Notes: a model not told the origin generated them from the sequence alone. Shown: positions 40,386 through 50,066, numbered from the stretch's first letter. The stretch: DNA of 64,000 nucleotides from Larus michahellis (GCF_964199755.1 NC_133906.1:10478001-10542000); one strand, 5' to 3'. Numbers and translations are program-made.

Positions 40386-41777
40386 GCTCAGGGGAGAAGA
40401 CTATATATGGTTTATAGAGCTATGTTATATAGATTACTGTGGTTTTATTCCTAACTAACATACAATTAATGTTTGTATTGTGCCTATATTCGTATTTCAT
40501 TGAGCTATATCTCTCTATATGACGTCGCATAACATGCTACGACCAGCCTGCGGGTTTCTGCTCTGTGGTAGATGTTGTGCCTTCGCTCCCGGCCCCGTGC
40601 CAAGCTCTAATTGCTTTCTGCTGGCTAAAGCTGCATCCCAGTTTGGCCAACGCTCCCAGCCCGCTCGGTCTGCGCTCCTGCGGACCCGGTGCTGTGTTAA
40701 TACCCGGCGCTGGGCTCCAGAGACAGCACCAAGGGAAATGGTCTTTAACTGCAGACCTGGTTCTGCTGCTTCTTACACCAGGTCAACAGCCCTGGTCGGT
40801 GCAGAAACTCCGGAGTCACCCTGGATGCTGTAGGGAGCATCTGGCTGGAAAGCTCGGGGTGGCTGGTCCCTCTAAATCTGGGCTAAAAATATCAGGGTAA
40901 CTTAGGAAAAGGCACTGAGCTCTGCAAAGAGTTGTTCATTGTGTTCTCACTTTCCTTGAATAATCCCAGCAAGTTGGGATTTCGGCTGCTTAGTTTATTT
41001 TCTCTGGACTGGGAGCAGTTGCAAAGGTCTGGGAGGTGGGATGCCACCTTACAGGTGTCCAAAACCTCACGTCATGGGAGGTCAGTGGCGGCACTCGGAG
41101 ACTGGAATTTTCTATTCTAATTAGTCCCTTATGCCATAGCCATGCTGCTTCATTAGGGCAGCTCTCTAATGGCAGCGAGTTTGGATGTGATGCCCTGCGT
41201 GTAAGGTGAGAGGGGGAAATAAATTCACTGGATTGCTGTGCCCAAAGGGTAAACAGTCAATATTTAGCAGGAGAAACTAACCAGCCTCTCTTGCTTTCTC
41301 TCCACATGGACTTAATTAGGTGGTTTCGTTAACAAAGCAAACAGGGTTTCCTGTCATTGGGCTGTTCCTGGGGAGCTGCCCCAGCCCGGGGCGCGCCGGT
41401 GGGGGATGCGGAGCGGGGAGCTGCCGGCATCAGTGGCTGCCGCCTCAGAGACCAGTCTGCCCCATCGCAAACCAGTCCTGCTTTCTGTGCGTCTGACCCT
41501 GGCGAAACGGCAGCGCTGGGGAGGAGGGTGTTCACTAAACCAGCGTGTAAGGTAGGGGAGAGGAAGGGGTTGTCGCTAAAATCCCCAGATGACGCAGCTA
41601 TCGTAGCGGGGAGAGCTGAGAGGCACGAGACCGAAGTCCAAGTTGCATCAGTCCTTCCTCCTCCTCACACACCAGTCTCCGGTGCTCACCCCTGCTGGCG
41701 CGCAGTGGAGAAAACAGAACAGGCGATTGCTTTTCTGCAGCGCTTCAATTTGTTAATTTTCTGCAAGTCCGGTACAT

Positions 41778-41980
41778 CTATCTGGCGGCTGTAAGCTGAG
41801 CCCAGGGGGATGGAGAAGCGAGGCTTGTTGTTGCCAGCTGGGTAAAGGGTTCTTGTTGGTCTGCTGGGAGGTCGCTGATTCTGCTGGGAGGCTGTTCATG
41901 GTCCCTCTCCTCTTTTTGTTGTTGTTTGTCAGTGCAGAAGACTGCAAACATCGTGAATTCCCTATAGTTGAGCGGATAGT
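41778..41980 (-). CDS. EFCAB9: EFCAB9 exon 4 (C-terminal EF-hand and tail), acceptor lost
   Basis: Read from 41980 with the split Asp codon (G from exon 3 plus AC), the exon gives DYPLNYREFTMFAVFCTDK, then a Gln/Lys/Glu-rich stretch and a Pro/Ser-rich tail, ending at TAG 41780-41778 (66 full codons). The NYREF and TDK segments match the family's C-terminal EF-hand. The 12-residue loop reconstructed across the exon 3-4 junction is DVSRDYPLNYRE, with acidic or polar ligands at positions 1, 3, 5, 9 and 12. The polypyrimidine tract (TCTATCTCCTCTCC) is present, but the last two intron bases (41982-41981) are AA, so normal splicing should fail. The nearest AG (41964-41963, within TATAG) would join out of frame to a different open reading. 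Confidence 0.85.
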
Positions 41981-43574
41981 TTTGGAGAGGAGATAGACCC
42001 CCAGCTTAGCAAGGCAGCTTTGCCCAATATGAACAGTTATTTCAGAGAAAGACCCCGAGTCCAGGCTCTCATCCCCTTCCCTAACTTCCTCCAGTTTCCC
42101 ATCCGACTCAGAAGAAATTGGTTTCCACTGATTGCCTCTGGCTCATCCCGAGCATGTTAGGGGCTAATGGGGCACCTCCCTGGCACGCGGCTGTTTCTCG
42201 GCCGTTTGTAATGACTTGCAGATGTTGGAGTGATTCACAACAGCTGGGGTTACGGGGTGGATGGGGGAGCGAGGTGCCTTCGCGGCTGTATCACAGCCAC
42301 GCTGCTCCTGCTTAACGCGGCCTTTTCATCAGGCAGCCTGGAGATGAAAGGACGGGATCAATGAGACTCAGGGCTGAAACCGCTTATTCCAGGAAACTAC
42401 TCCAAAGGCATTAGAGAACTATCTGCAGCCCCGGAGCGGGACGGAGGCTTTGATACCTCTCTGCGCCGCTAAACCACACAGGAAACGGGCTGGGAGCCCC
42501 GCAGGGCTACAGGAGAGGTGCAGCGACGGCCTGTAACGAAGGATTGAAGAGGACACTGGTGGTGGAACACCGAGAGGAGAATTATCAACACAAACAATAA
42601 CTTAGGAACCAGGCAGCAGAAAGGACGGGGAAGAGAAGGGATGTCCCTCAGTTGCTAACGGCTGTCTTGCTAAATGTGCTCCTGGAGCGTGCTGAGACGC
42701 TGAAGTCACGAGGACGGCGTGAAGCTGTGATGGACATAAGAAATGACTGTGTATTAATGACTGATTCCCTACCATTGTAGCTGCAGGTGGTCATTAATCA
42801 GAGAGGGCTTCAGAGCAGGGAGAGATGTGAAAGATCACCTGTGACCAGGCAGGGACAAAGGTGAGCTGGTGGCAAAAGCAAATTGGCAAGGGACGAGTGC
42901 CTGCAGCTCCCTAAGGAGGACGGTGTAAATGCCGAGCTGGAGAGGAGATCACGTTACCGGCTTTGTTCCCTTTCTGCTAGCAGGGAGCTGCTGCCCGCCA
43001 TGGGGCAGGGATGGACGAGATCCCTACGGCCTCTCCTTGGAACCTGGAGCTGGGTTAGGAGAAGAGAAAGGGCTTCCCCTGGGGCTCTTATCGGGCATCG
43101 GCATCTCCATGGCACAGGCATAAGCCAAGGTGCGGCACATGTAATGTTTCTAGGAGGAGTCTGCAGTTCAGGTGTGCCCCACGGCGGTAACCCCCGGCCA
43201 GCAGCTCTGAGAATGGACTGCAGAGAGCTCAGAAAATAATGAGAGGCCACAGCAAAACTCAGAAGAAAATAGCTAAATAAAGGCACATCTGCCCACCTCC
43301 TCCCATTAGAGTGTCCTCAGACAGAGGAATATGCCCAGTTTACCCCCCCAAAAAAAACTATTTCTTCTCGTTGCATCTTAGTGTTAAAACCTTATCAATT
43401 TAGACCATGCGGTAAGTCACCAAAGGCCCGCTCCTGAAGTCAATAGGGAAGCTCGGGTTTGAGTGAGAAGTGGCCGTGGGCTGCAGTGCAAAATTAATCC
43501 CAAGGAATAATTTTGAATTTAGGGGCATTTTCGCGGCCTCTCTTTGGACTGCAATTTCTCTAATTCTACCTCAC
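41981..43574 (-). other. EFCAB9: EFCAB9 intron 3
   Basis: The intron begins with the strong donor GTGAGG at 43574 and ends at the defective AA acceptor. No other exon or repeat was recognised inside it. Open frames on either strand here look incidental. Confidence 0.7.
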
Positions 43575-43743
43575 CCCTAGAAACATCAAAGACCTTGAAT
43601 ATCTTAAGTTCCTCTTTCTGGATGTTGAAGAGAAACCTTGTGGCTTCAAACTCATTAAAGTCAACCAGATTATCCCCATCCCCATCCAGCAGTTGAAAGG
43701 CAGGTCTGGCGTGCTGGGGGACGAACGGCTTTTCGAGAGGGTT
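43575..43743 (-). CDS. EFCAB9: EFCAB9 exon 3 (central EF-hand)
   Basis: The exon is 169 nt: 56 codons plus one base. It starts NPLEKPFVPQHARPAFQLLD after the acceptor TTTCTGCCCCGAAACAG and continues into a textbook EF-hand loop, DGDGDNLVDFNE (Asp at 1, 3, 5 and 9, Glu at 12). The highly conserved segment TRFLFNIQKEELK follows, and the exon ends FDVSR plus G before GTGAGG. The number of codons equals what I recall for the mammalian exon, and no stop or frameshift is present. A larger open frame extends upstream into the intron (to 44334), but the homology begins exactly at the acceptor. Confidence 0.88.
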
Positions 43744-44657
43744 CTGTTTCGGGGCAGAAAGGTTTAGAAGCAGACGATAAGCACCGATTTCCTGCTTGGA
43801 AAGAATATGTGGAATACCAACCGGGTGCTCCTGTCCAGAGAATAAAGGTGACCTCCTGCTAGTCGCGCCCGCAGGAAATACCAAAATCCTGGTGCTTCCT
43901 GCCGCGGAGCCAGGCAGGAGCAGGCGGCTGCTGGGTTTGGGGAGGGCTACCGACAGCCAGCCAAGCTCCAAGGCCACTTTGCGAGCTCCTTTTCCATCCC
44001 TCCCGTGTGCCAACTGACTCACAGAGCTATGTCCCACCGTTGGATCCTCTCCTTCCCACCCTGAGTCCCACGAGCAGCGCCGGTCCTCAGCTGGGTGTCT
44101 GCTCCCGAGCGGAGCTGCAGGCCGCGTCCAGCAGCAGGGCTGAGCTCTGGGGGTAACCCTGGCTTTACCACCCCTCTTCCTCGCCGCAGCCCGCCGTCCT
44201 CGCTGCTTTTCCCTGAAAAGGCACCGGTCTCTCCCAGCATGGGCTGTCGGTGATGCTGGGGAGGCTGAAGGGCATCGGCACGTGCTGCACCTACAAGCTG
44301 GCAAGAACCGATGGGTGAAAACTGTAGACAACAAGTAGACACAGCCAAAGACTTGTTTTTTGGAGAACTAAGATGGACAGCCTGAGCTGGGAGGAGAGTT
44401 TGGATGGTTCCTACCTTGCAAAATGTTCAGGGATGGATTTATCTCAGAGGAGGAAGGTTGGTATTAACAGGGGGGCCTCCTATTTCCTGATTTCTTTTTC
44501 TATGCAGCAGCATCGCAGCCACATCCAGACCCAGGCACCTTCTCCTTCCCTTGTATTCCATAAGCGAAGACCAGCTCCAGTGAGCTGATTCCCCTTCCGG
44601 GGGTGTTGGATGGTGCAGATGTCCCTGTACCAACTCCAGGACCTGGAGGTTACGCAC
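43744..44657 (-). other. EFCAB9: EFCAB9 intron 2
   Basis: The intron runs from the donor GTGCGT at 44657 to CAG at 43746-43744. It is open for a long way in the exon 3 frame on the - strand, but that translation has no resemblance to any family I know. Nothing else is recognised. Confidence 0.7.
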
Positions 44658-44829
44658 CTCATGGGACAGAAGGATGCGTGCCACCACGTACACCTCAAAG
44701 TGTGTTGTACTCAAAGCAAATTAAAGTAAATCCTGCCCCTCACGTTTCGGTCCAGCAAGTCAAACAGCGGTATGATCTGGTCCTTCTTCAGGTTTGTCGC
44801 ATATGGGAGAAAGCAATAAAACTGCAGAT
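44658..44829 (-). CDS. EFCAB9: EFCAB9 exon 2 with frame-breaking insertion
   Basis: After the acceptor TTTTCCAG the exon reads LQFYCFLPYATNLKKDQI, then PLFDLLDRNVRGRI, the family's first EF-hand region with a loop beginning DRNVRGRIYFNL. In that frame a TGA follows at 44713-44711. The homology resumes in another frame from 44699 as FEVYVVARILLSHE, ending at the donor GAG/GTGCGT. The 29 bases between (44728-44700) have no counterpart and include a second copy of CTTTGAG. The 172-nt length leaves two extra bases relative to the phase needed for exon 3. The surviving halves flanking the lesion are well conserved. Confidence 0.85.
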
Positions 44830-46291
44830 CTGGAAAACAGTGAGCTCTCAGGCTTCGTCTGCACAAAGCTGTGAGCAACAATTAGCAGGATTTATTTTAT
44901 TTTAAATGCCCGCTGCTCTCAGACAGGTTGCACAGGCAATTAAAACACAGTAGCAGACAAGAGATGCTGTTCAGAACTCATAGACAGTATTAATAAGATG
45001 GCCGGATTTATGGAAGAGGTATATGTGATTTCTGCATAGAAGGCAATGTTGAAGTGCTCGTAATTTTCTGTCTTTCTCCTCTTCCACCCCACCCCTGCAG
45101 GAAAAAAGGACTTGTTCCAATGTTTCTGGTTTGTTGGAAAAGAACCCATTTCTCTTTTGGAGGTGTCACTTTTAACTCATGATCCACTTGCAATTCTTTT
45201 TAGGTCCTGTTTAATCTTTTCCAGTGCAGAGGAGCCAAACCTCCAGATCCAACGTTTCCCTCAAACTCCCCCAAGCACGAACACGGAGGACAAACAGCCC
45301 CTGCTAAAAAAATCTGCAGCCTGGCCTGATTCTGCTCCCATTAAATCTCTGCCAGTGGGGTAAATCCATGGGAAGAGGCATCATTCGAGCTGGAGCACTG
45401 GGCTGTGGGGGGGGGTTTGCAAAATCACGGCAATGGAGTGGAGAACTGCAGGCGGGAGGTGGGGAAGCCGCGAAGCCGCAGACGAGGGGTTGCAAACAGC
45501 CTCATGTGGAGGACAGTGTTGGCAAGAAACCCACCTGCTTCCTAACAACGATGGGTTTATGGAAAGGATTACACGGTGAGGTTGCTGCAGTACTAAGGAA
45601 TTAGCTTCAGTGAGCCAGAAACCCCCTCTTGCCCCGTGTTCCTGGCATCTCGCTTGCACAGCTGTAAAGATCTCCTCCAGCGCTGGCCTGGGTTTTCCCT
45701 GTGGCAATTATCTGCTCGTTGTGCCAGGACCTGGTTATTGCGTTTGGACAGTACCAGCACGCCTGAGCTGGGGGCTTTGCGTGCTGCTGGGACGCGGGGG
45801 ACGATAATACTCTAAAATCAAACAGGTTTCATAGGCTCTTGGCTCTTTTGTGTCTCACAAACAGGGAAGGAGGCAATGGAAGGGGGAAGGGGAAAGCAGT
45901 ACCTTCGATGCGAGGTGAAAATGCGTCTCAGGGGCTCTGCACGGTCCCCTGAGCCAGACATGGGTCAGAAGCCGATGCAGGAGCAGCTGGGCCATGTAAC
46001 CTCCCGGAGCAGCCAGGGCAGGACAGGGCAGGGAGGAGCTGGTGAGATGCGCTGTATGTGAAAGCTTTCTGGGGTATTGCCAAGCGTTTGTGTTAACCAA
46101 GCTGCTAGTTAATTAGTAGTACAGAGTGCTGCGTTCGTCGTAACATCTGGAGTGCAATATTTGTAATGTCTGTAATCTCTGGTTTTAAATCCTAAGCGAT
46201 GTAGCATTCTCTGTATCCCTTTTCAAAACATCACACAGGGCCTGTAATTTTAGAGCATTAATGCCAATATCTCGTTTTGAGAAGTACTTAC
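44830..46291 (-). other. EFCAB9: EFCAB9 intron 1
   Basis: The intron begins with a near-consensus donor GTAAGTAC at 46291 and ends at TTTTCCAG (44830). No exon or repeat family was recognised inside. It contains G-rich and C-rich stretches around 45410-45480. Confidence 0.75.
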
Positions 46292-46427
46292 TGTTCAGGT
46301 CATTCTTTCGATGAACATCCAGGAGCTGGACGTGCTCTGCCAGTGCCACAGCGTTTCTCACCGGCAGCAAGCGGGATACTTCACCGAAACACAGACGCTG
46401 CAGAAAACACCCAGTTGTCAGCTTCAT
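46292..46427 (-). CDS. EFCAB9: EFCAB9 exon 1
   Basis: The exon encodes 45 codons plus one base. It starts MKLTTGCFLQRL and continues through LLPVRNAVALAEHVQLLDVH to KNDLN. The opening MKL, the VRN..ALAE core and the LLDVH..N..LN segment match EFCAB9 exon 1 of mammals. The ATG (46427-46425) has G at -3. The donor is ACA/GTAAGTAC, phase 1, which fits exon 2 exactly. The exon has no lesion. Confidence 0.88.
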
Positions 46428-46463
46428 CTCGGTTGGCCGTGGAAGGTCAGCGAAACAGGATTA

Positions 46464-46477
46464 GCGCCATGGCAATG
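46464..46477 (-). promoter_or_regulatory. EFCAB9: Possible RFX X-box upstream of EFCAB9
   Basis: A 14-base site 37-50 bases upstream of the EFCAB9 ATG matches the palindromic RFX X-box at ten positions around a GCCATGGC core. On the - strand one half-site (TTGCC) is intact and the other is degenerate. RFX factors drive many ciliary and sperm flagellar genes. Chance occurrence is possible. Confidence 0.35.
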
Positions 46478-47831
46478 ACCCCTCACAGAAGGAAAATTCT
46501 GCCCTGGAACCAGAGGCGACCTCCATCCCACGCCTTCAGTGCTTTTCCCACATTTTCAAGAATTCCACTCGAGCACGGTGGCAAAGGCTCCCCTTCCATT
46601 CAGCATTAAGGGGTAATACGTACTAAACTCAAGTGACAGAAATTATTCTTACAATGCTCAAGAGCATTAAATCTGATTAAAATGTGCAAGATAGATAGCA
46701 CAGACTTAAGGATTTATTTTAGGCTGCAATGCAAATCTCGGCCGCAGACAAGTGGTACCCCAAAGCGTGTTGAGGAGGTCCTACGCAGCAGCCGCTCCAG
46801 GGCTTTGCTTTTCCTCAGCCAGGGCTTTGATATTTAGGTTCCAGTACCTGACAGCGTCCTGTGCAACGTGTCTGGGAGCTACAGCTCAGAGACGGCTGCT
46901 TTCGAATGCCCAATTTCTTGTTCAAGTTAGCTGTTAGGAAGCTGCATTGCTCTTATCTTTATTTAAAGTGTTTATCACCCATTCCTCTTCCAACCCACAA
47001 CGAGTCCAATCCGGCCCAACAACCATTGAAAGTGCTCTTCATTCCTTACCCCTAACCTATACCAGGAATAATACGAATAAAATCAAATTCCACTGACTTA
47101 CTTTGGTTGACAAGACCCCCTGTAAGCCAGCATTTAAAACGCTGGGCTGTACGTAGTCTTGCTTCTTCTCCTTGGGCCGCAATGCCCACTGCTAACGCGT
47201 GCTGCTGAGGACTCTGCTCACTCTGGGATGTCATGGTCAATGCAATGGTGATGCTCATGACCATCTGTCCGTTGGATCAAGGCTGCTCCCAGGAGCTTGG
47301 GGCAGATTTGCAAAGTTTTTTGCATTTCTGGAGTTTATATTCTCTTTCTCTTATTTATCACTGGAGGAATAGTAAGAATAAGTAATTCACAAATAGATAA
47401 TTAACCTGTTTGATGACTTGGTTTGACATCTGTGAGCTTTCTGCAAGAAATGAGTGGAAAGAATTCAAATGGCTGATTCCCTTTGGCCACGGAGCCAAGA
47501 GAGAGCAAATCTGTGTATCAAGCGCTGGATAAAAAAATGCCACAGCCCTCAAAATGCTGTGCTGAATCAGAGTTGCTTGGAAGCTTTGGAAGGGGTAGCT
47601 TAAGTTTGCAAAATTTATGCCAGTAGAGAAATCATCTCTCTGAGCCCCGATCTGCTCAGTCTACCCTCAGATAGAGGGTAGACCTCTACCTATGCTGCAA
47701 GCCCTTTGGCGTAGGATTTATCTTGGATTCCATATCCTTACAGCACTTTGTAAGGACAGATATCCCCAATACGTGCCCACAGCTCTTGTAGGGGAAATTA
47801 TAGAGATGACACTTATCAGGGATGCAGATGA

Positions 47832-48105
47832 CAGACCAAGGGACAATGACCACAGGCAGCAGCTTGGGAGGTCCAGTGGGACGTTAGGAAAACCCCTCCC
47901 TCAGGATGGTGATGTGCCCTGGAGCAGGTAACCCCGGGAGGTCACATCTGCTCCATCCTGGGAGGTTTTTCAAGACTCCGCTGGACAGATTGCCGTCCGA
48001 CCCAGGCCAGTGTTGGTGACGCTCCTGCTCCAAGCGGGAAGCTGGCCTCGATGAGCTCTGGGGGTCCCATCCAAGCAATGTTCCTATGGTTGTGTACAAT
48101 GCCCA
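47832..48105 (+). mobile_element. Diverged CR1-like 3' fragment (sense)
   Basis: The end of the segment resembles older CR1 subfamilies: a TGGAGCAGGTAACC-like block, then CATCCTGGGAGGTTTTTCAA, CTGGACAG, and finally GGCCTCGATGAGCTCTGGGG followed by GTCCCATCCAAG. The left boundary is uncertain. Confidence 0.6.
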
Positions 48106-49376
48106 AGTCCCCCAGTACCATAAGGTAAAAATACTATTATTAATAAGAATGATAACTTAAAAAAAATTGATAGCTTAAACACGGGAAAAACTGAGATTAA
48201 AAGTAAGAAATTTTCAAAGTAGTTGCTCTAATTCTGCTCTATTCTGTTCTCGCTCCAGTATTGACAAATTCACACACTGTATCAGATCCCAAAGCCATGA
48301 AATTAGGTGAAAAAAAGTGCTCAATTATTTTGAGCTTCTTTCTGCTTCAGGTGTATATGCGGGTTGCATTTTCAGCTTGTTTTTCCTACAACTCAGTGGG
48401 GAAAAGGGGCGAAGTAGGGGAACACAAAACTTTCTTGAAAAACAGCAGCTGAAATTCTCGTACAGCCGTAAATTTCCAGAAACCAGAGTTTTAAACAGTA
48501 TTTCAAGCATCGGTATCGGGAAATTCTCAATGGAAATGTGAGGGCTGATCATACCAGGATAAACGCATTTTTTTCTTAACAGAAAAGACAACGGGAGGCG
48601 ACAGTCAGCCCCCACACTGCAGGGTACAGTATATCAGGGAACTAACGAGAAATCCCCAAGCCCAGATGTTCTCAAACCGAGATGCTGAGTTTTGCCTGCA
48701 TTATACATCAGCATGGAGTGTGCAAACGCATCCGCTCCCGTATCTCCCCCTTCGGCTCGTTAATGGGCCATGTCTGTGGGGCAAAATACACCCGCTGGTG
48801 TAAGTGGTGTTGGTATCATTGAGGTTTGCATGGACAACCATTTACCACTAAGCCCTCTGTTAAAAACAAAGATATTCCAAAGCGTGGCTGCACCGTCGGG
48901 TATTTCCCCTAGATGTCCCCATTTAATGCTTGATTTCAAGTTGGTTTTTCAGAGGATTTGAAGTTTTGCCAGGGAGAGGATGCGAACCTTCACACTTGAC
49001 ACCAGTTGGGTCACATCTTCTCTAAAACAAATTCATGATGGGTTCCTGCAGTGCTGATACACTCGAATTCCTGCTACTGGGAGTTTTTAAAATATTTGTG
49101 TTTGGCTATTTTCACATGAGACGAACTAGGGGAAGAAGGAAACGTCCCTCTGTTGCCAAGGCAGTTTAGGATTACGTTTTTACACTCGGAGATGTGTCTC
49201 TTTGCTCGTCCCCCAGCAGCCCAGCCCATGGGATGAAGCACAGCCGGTGCAGATGCTGTTGGCTCGCCACGCTCCCTATGTTGGGCATGCAGGAACATGA
49301 CGGCAGCCACGGAGGAGTTTCAGACTCAGTTTCCCTTTCAGTTTCCTTCCAGATCTTCAACATTATTTGTTTTTAG

Positions 49377-49930
49377 CATAGAATCATAGAACGGTTTAGG
49401 GAAGGGACCTTAAGGATCATCTAGCTCCAACCCCCTGCCCTGTGCACGGACACCTCCCACTAGACCAAGATGCTCAAAGCCCCATCCAGCCTGGCCTTGA
49501 ACACCTCCAGGGATGGGGCAGCCACAGCTTCTCTGGGCAACCTGTTCCAGTGTCTCACCACCCTCATAGTGAAGAACTTCTTCCTGATATCTAACCTAAA
49601 TCTACCCTCTTCCAGTTTGAAGTCATTACCCCTCATCCTATCGCTACATGACCTTGTAAAAAGTCTCTCTCCAGCTTTCCTGTAGCCCCTTTAGGTACTG
49701 GAAGGGGCTCCAAGGTCTCTTCTCTTCCCCAGGCTGAACACCCCCAGCTCGCTCAGCCTGTCCTCACGGCAGAGGTGCTCCAGCCCCCTGATCATCTTTG
49801 TGTCCCTCCTCTGGACCCTCTCCAACAGGTCCGCGTCCTTCTTGTGTTGGGGGCCCCAGAGCTGGGCGCAGCGCTCCAGGTGGGGTCTGACCAAAGCGGG
49901 ACAGCATCGTCCCCCGACGGGCTCCCCCGA
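49377..49930 (-). mobile_element. CR1 LINE 3' end next to the STK10 promoter
   Basis: The + strand begins with the reversed CR1 terminus (CATAGAATCATAGAACGG) and continues through ACTAGACCAAGATGCTC and GGCAACCTGTTCCAGTG to TGGACCCTCTCCAACAGG. The - strand translation at about 49750-49820 reads [18 protein letters not shown], the C-terminal end of the CR1 ORF2 product, and continues [15 protein letters not shown]. The element is 5'-truncated, non-autonomous, and relatively well preserved. Its truncated 5' end lies about 110 bases from the STK10 CCAAT box. Confidence 0.93.
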
Positions 49931-50043
49931 TGGGATCGCCTCCTCCTGCTGGGCCGGGGGGATGCGGTGGCGAGGAGATAGGCGACTCCCGAGCCGAGCC
50001 GAGCCGAGCCGTGCCGGGGCGGGCCGTGGCGGGCGGGGGCCGG

Positions 50044-50056
50044 CCAATGGGGCGGG
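50044..50056 (+). promoter_or_regulatory. STK10: STK10 CCAAT box and GC box
   Basis: CCAAT at 50044-50048 is directly followed by GGGGCGGG at 50049-50056, about 160-170 bases upstream of the STK10 ATG. Adjacent NF-Y and Sp1 type sites in a TATA-less CpG island are typical of such promoters. The transcription start is not determined, but should lie between here and 50216. Confidence 0.65.
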
Positions 50057-50066
50057 TGGGCGGTAG

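Larger units (their letters stand above)
38986..41777. other. Intergenic region between UBTD2 and EFCAB9 3' ends
   Basis: This is the tail-to-tail gap between the + strand UBTD2 3' end and the - strand EFCAB9 stop. It contains a TA-rich microsatellite (39511-39600), a 16-bp tandem repeat (39752-39783), a 32-bp tandem duplication (40068-40131) and a CR1 3' fragment (about 40140-40385). An AATAAA on the - strand (TTTATT at 40994-40999) could have served EFCAB9, about 0.8 kb past its stop. I see no gene in it. Confidence 0.7.
41778..46427 (-). pseudogene. EFCAB9: EFCAB9 locus: four exons, probably a unitary pseudogene
   Basis: EFCAB9 is an EF-hand protein of the sperm flagellum. In mammals it pairs with CATSPERZ as the Ca2+ and pH sensor of the CatSper channel. 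Here four - strand exons reproduce its order: exon 1 46427-46292, exon 2 44829-44658, exon 3 43743-43575, exon 4 41980-41778. Phases at the junctions (1, 0, 1) fit. The donors after exons 1, 2 and 3 (GTAAGT, GTGCGT, GTGAGG) and the acceptors before exons 2 and 3 are intact. Two defects are visible. Exon 2 holds an extra segment that brings in a TGA at 44713-44711 and leaves exon 3 out of frame. The intron before exon 4 ends AA rather than AG. Position between UBTD2 and STK10, on the opposite strand, matches the mammalian arrangement as I recall it. Loss fits the reported absence of CatSper genes in birds. A functional, re-spliced form cannot be excluded. Confidence 0.8.
46428..50043. other. 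Divergent intergenic region between EFCAB9 and STK10
   Basis: This head-to-head interval separates the EFCAB9 start from the STK10 promoter. It contains an older CR1 piece (about 47832-48105), a younger CR1 3' end (49377-49930), a small perfect hairpin (47659-47683) and a GAGCC tandem run (about 49988-50012). I see no further gene. Confidence 0.7.

Noticed and set aside
41357..41794. 145-codon open frame on the + strand
   Set aside because: It only overlaps the antisense of the end of EFCAB9 exon 4, has no recognisable domain, and lies in GC-rich sequence.
43797..43820. Apparent alternative EFCAB9 exon 3 start at EIGAYRLLL
   Set aside because: It superficially resembles the EF-hand exit of the mammalian protein, but the true counterpart lies in exon 2 (FEVYVVARILLSHE), and a better acceptor sits directly before NPLEK.
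43519..44334. A 271-codon open frame on the - strand, the longest in the window
   Set aside because: Only its last part (EFCAB9 exon 3, 43743-43575) shows homology, and this begins at a clear acceptor and stops at a clear donor. The upstream part is intron that happens to be open.
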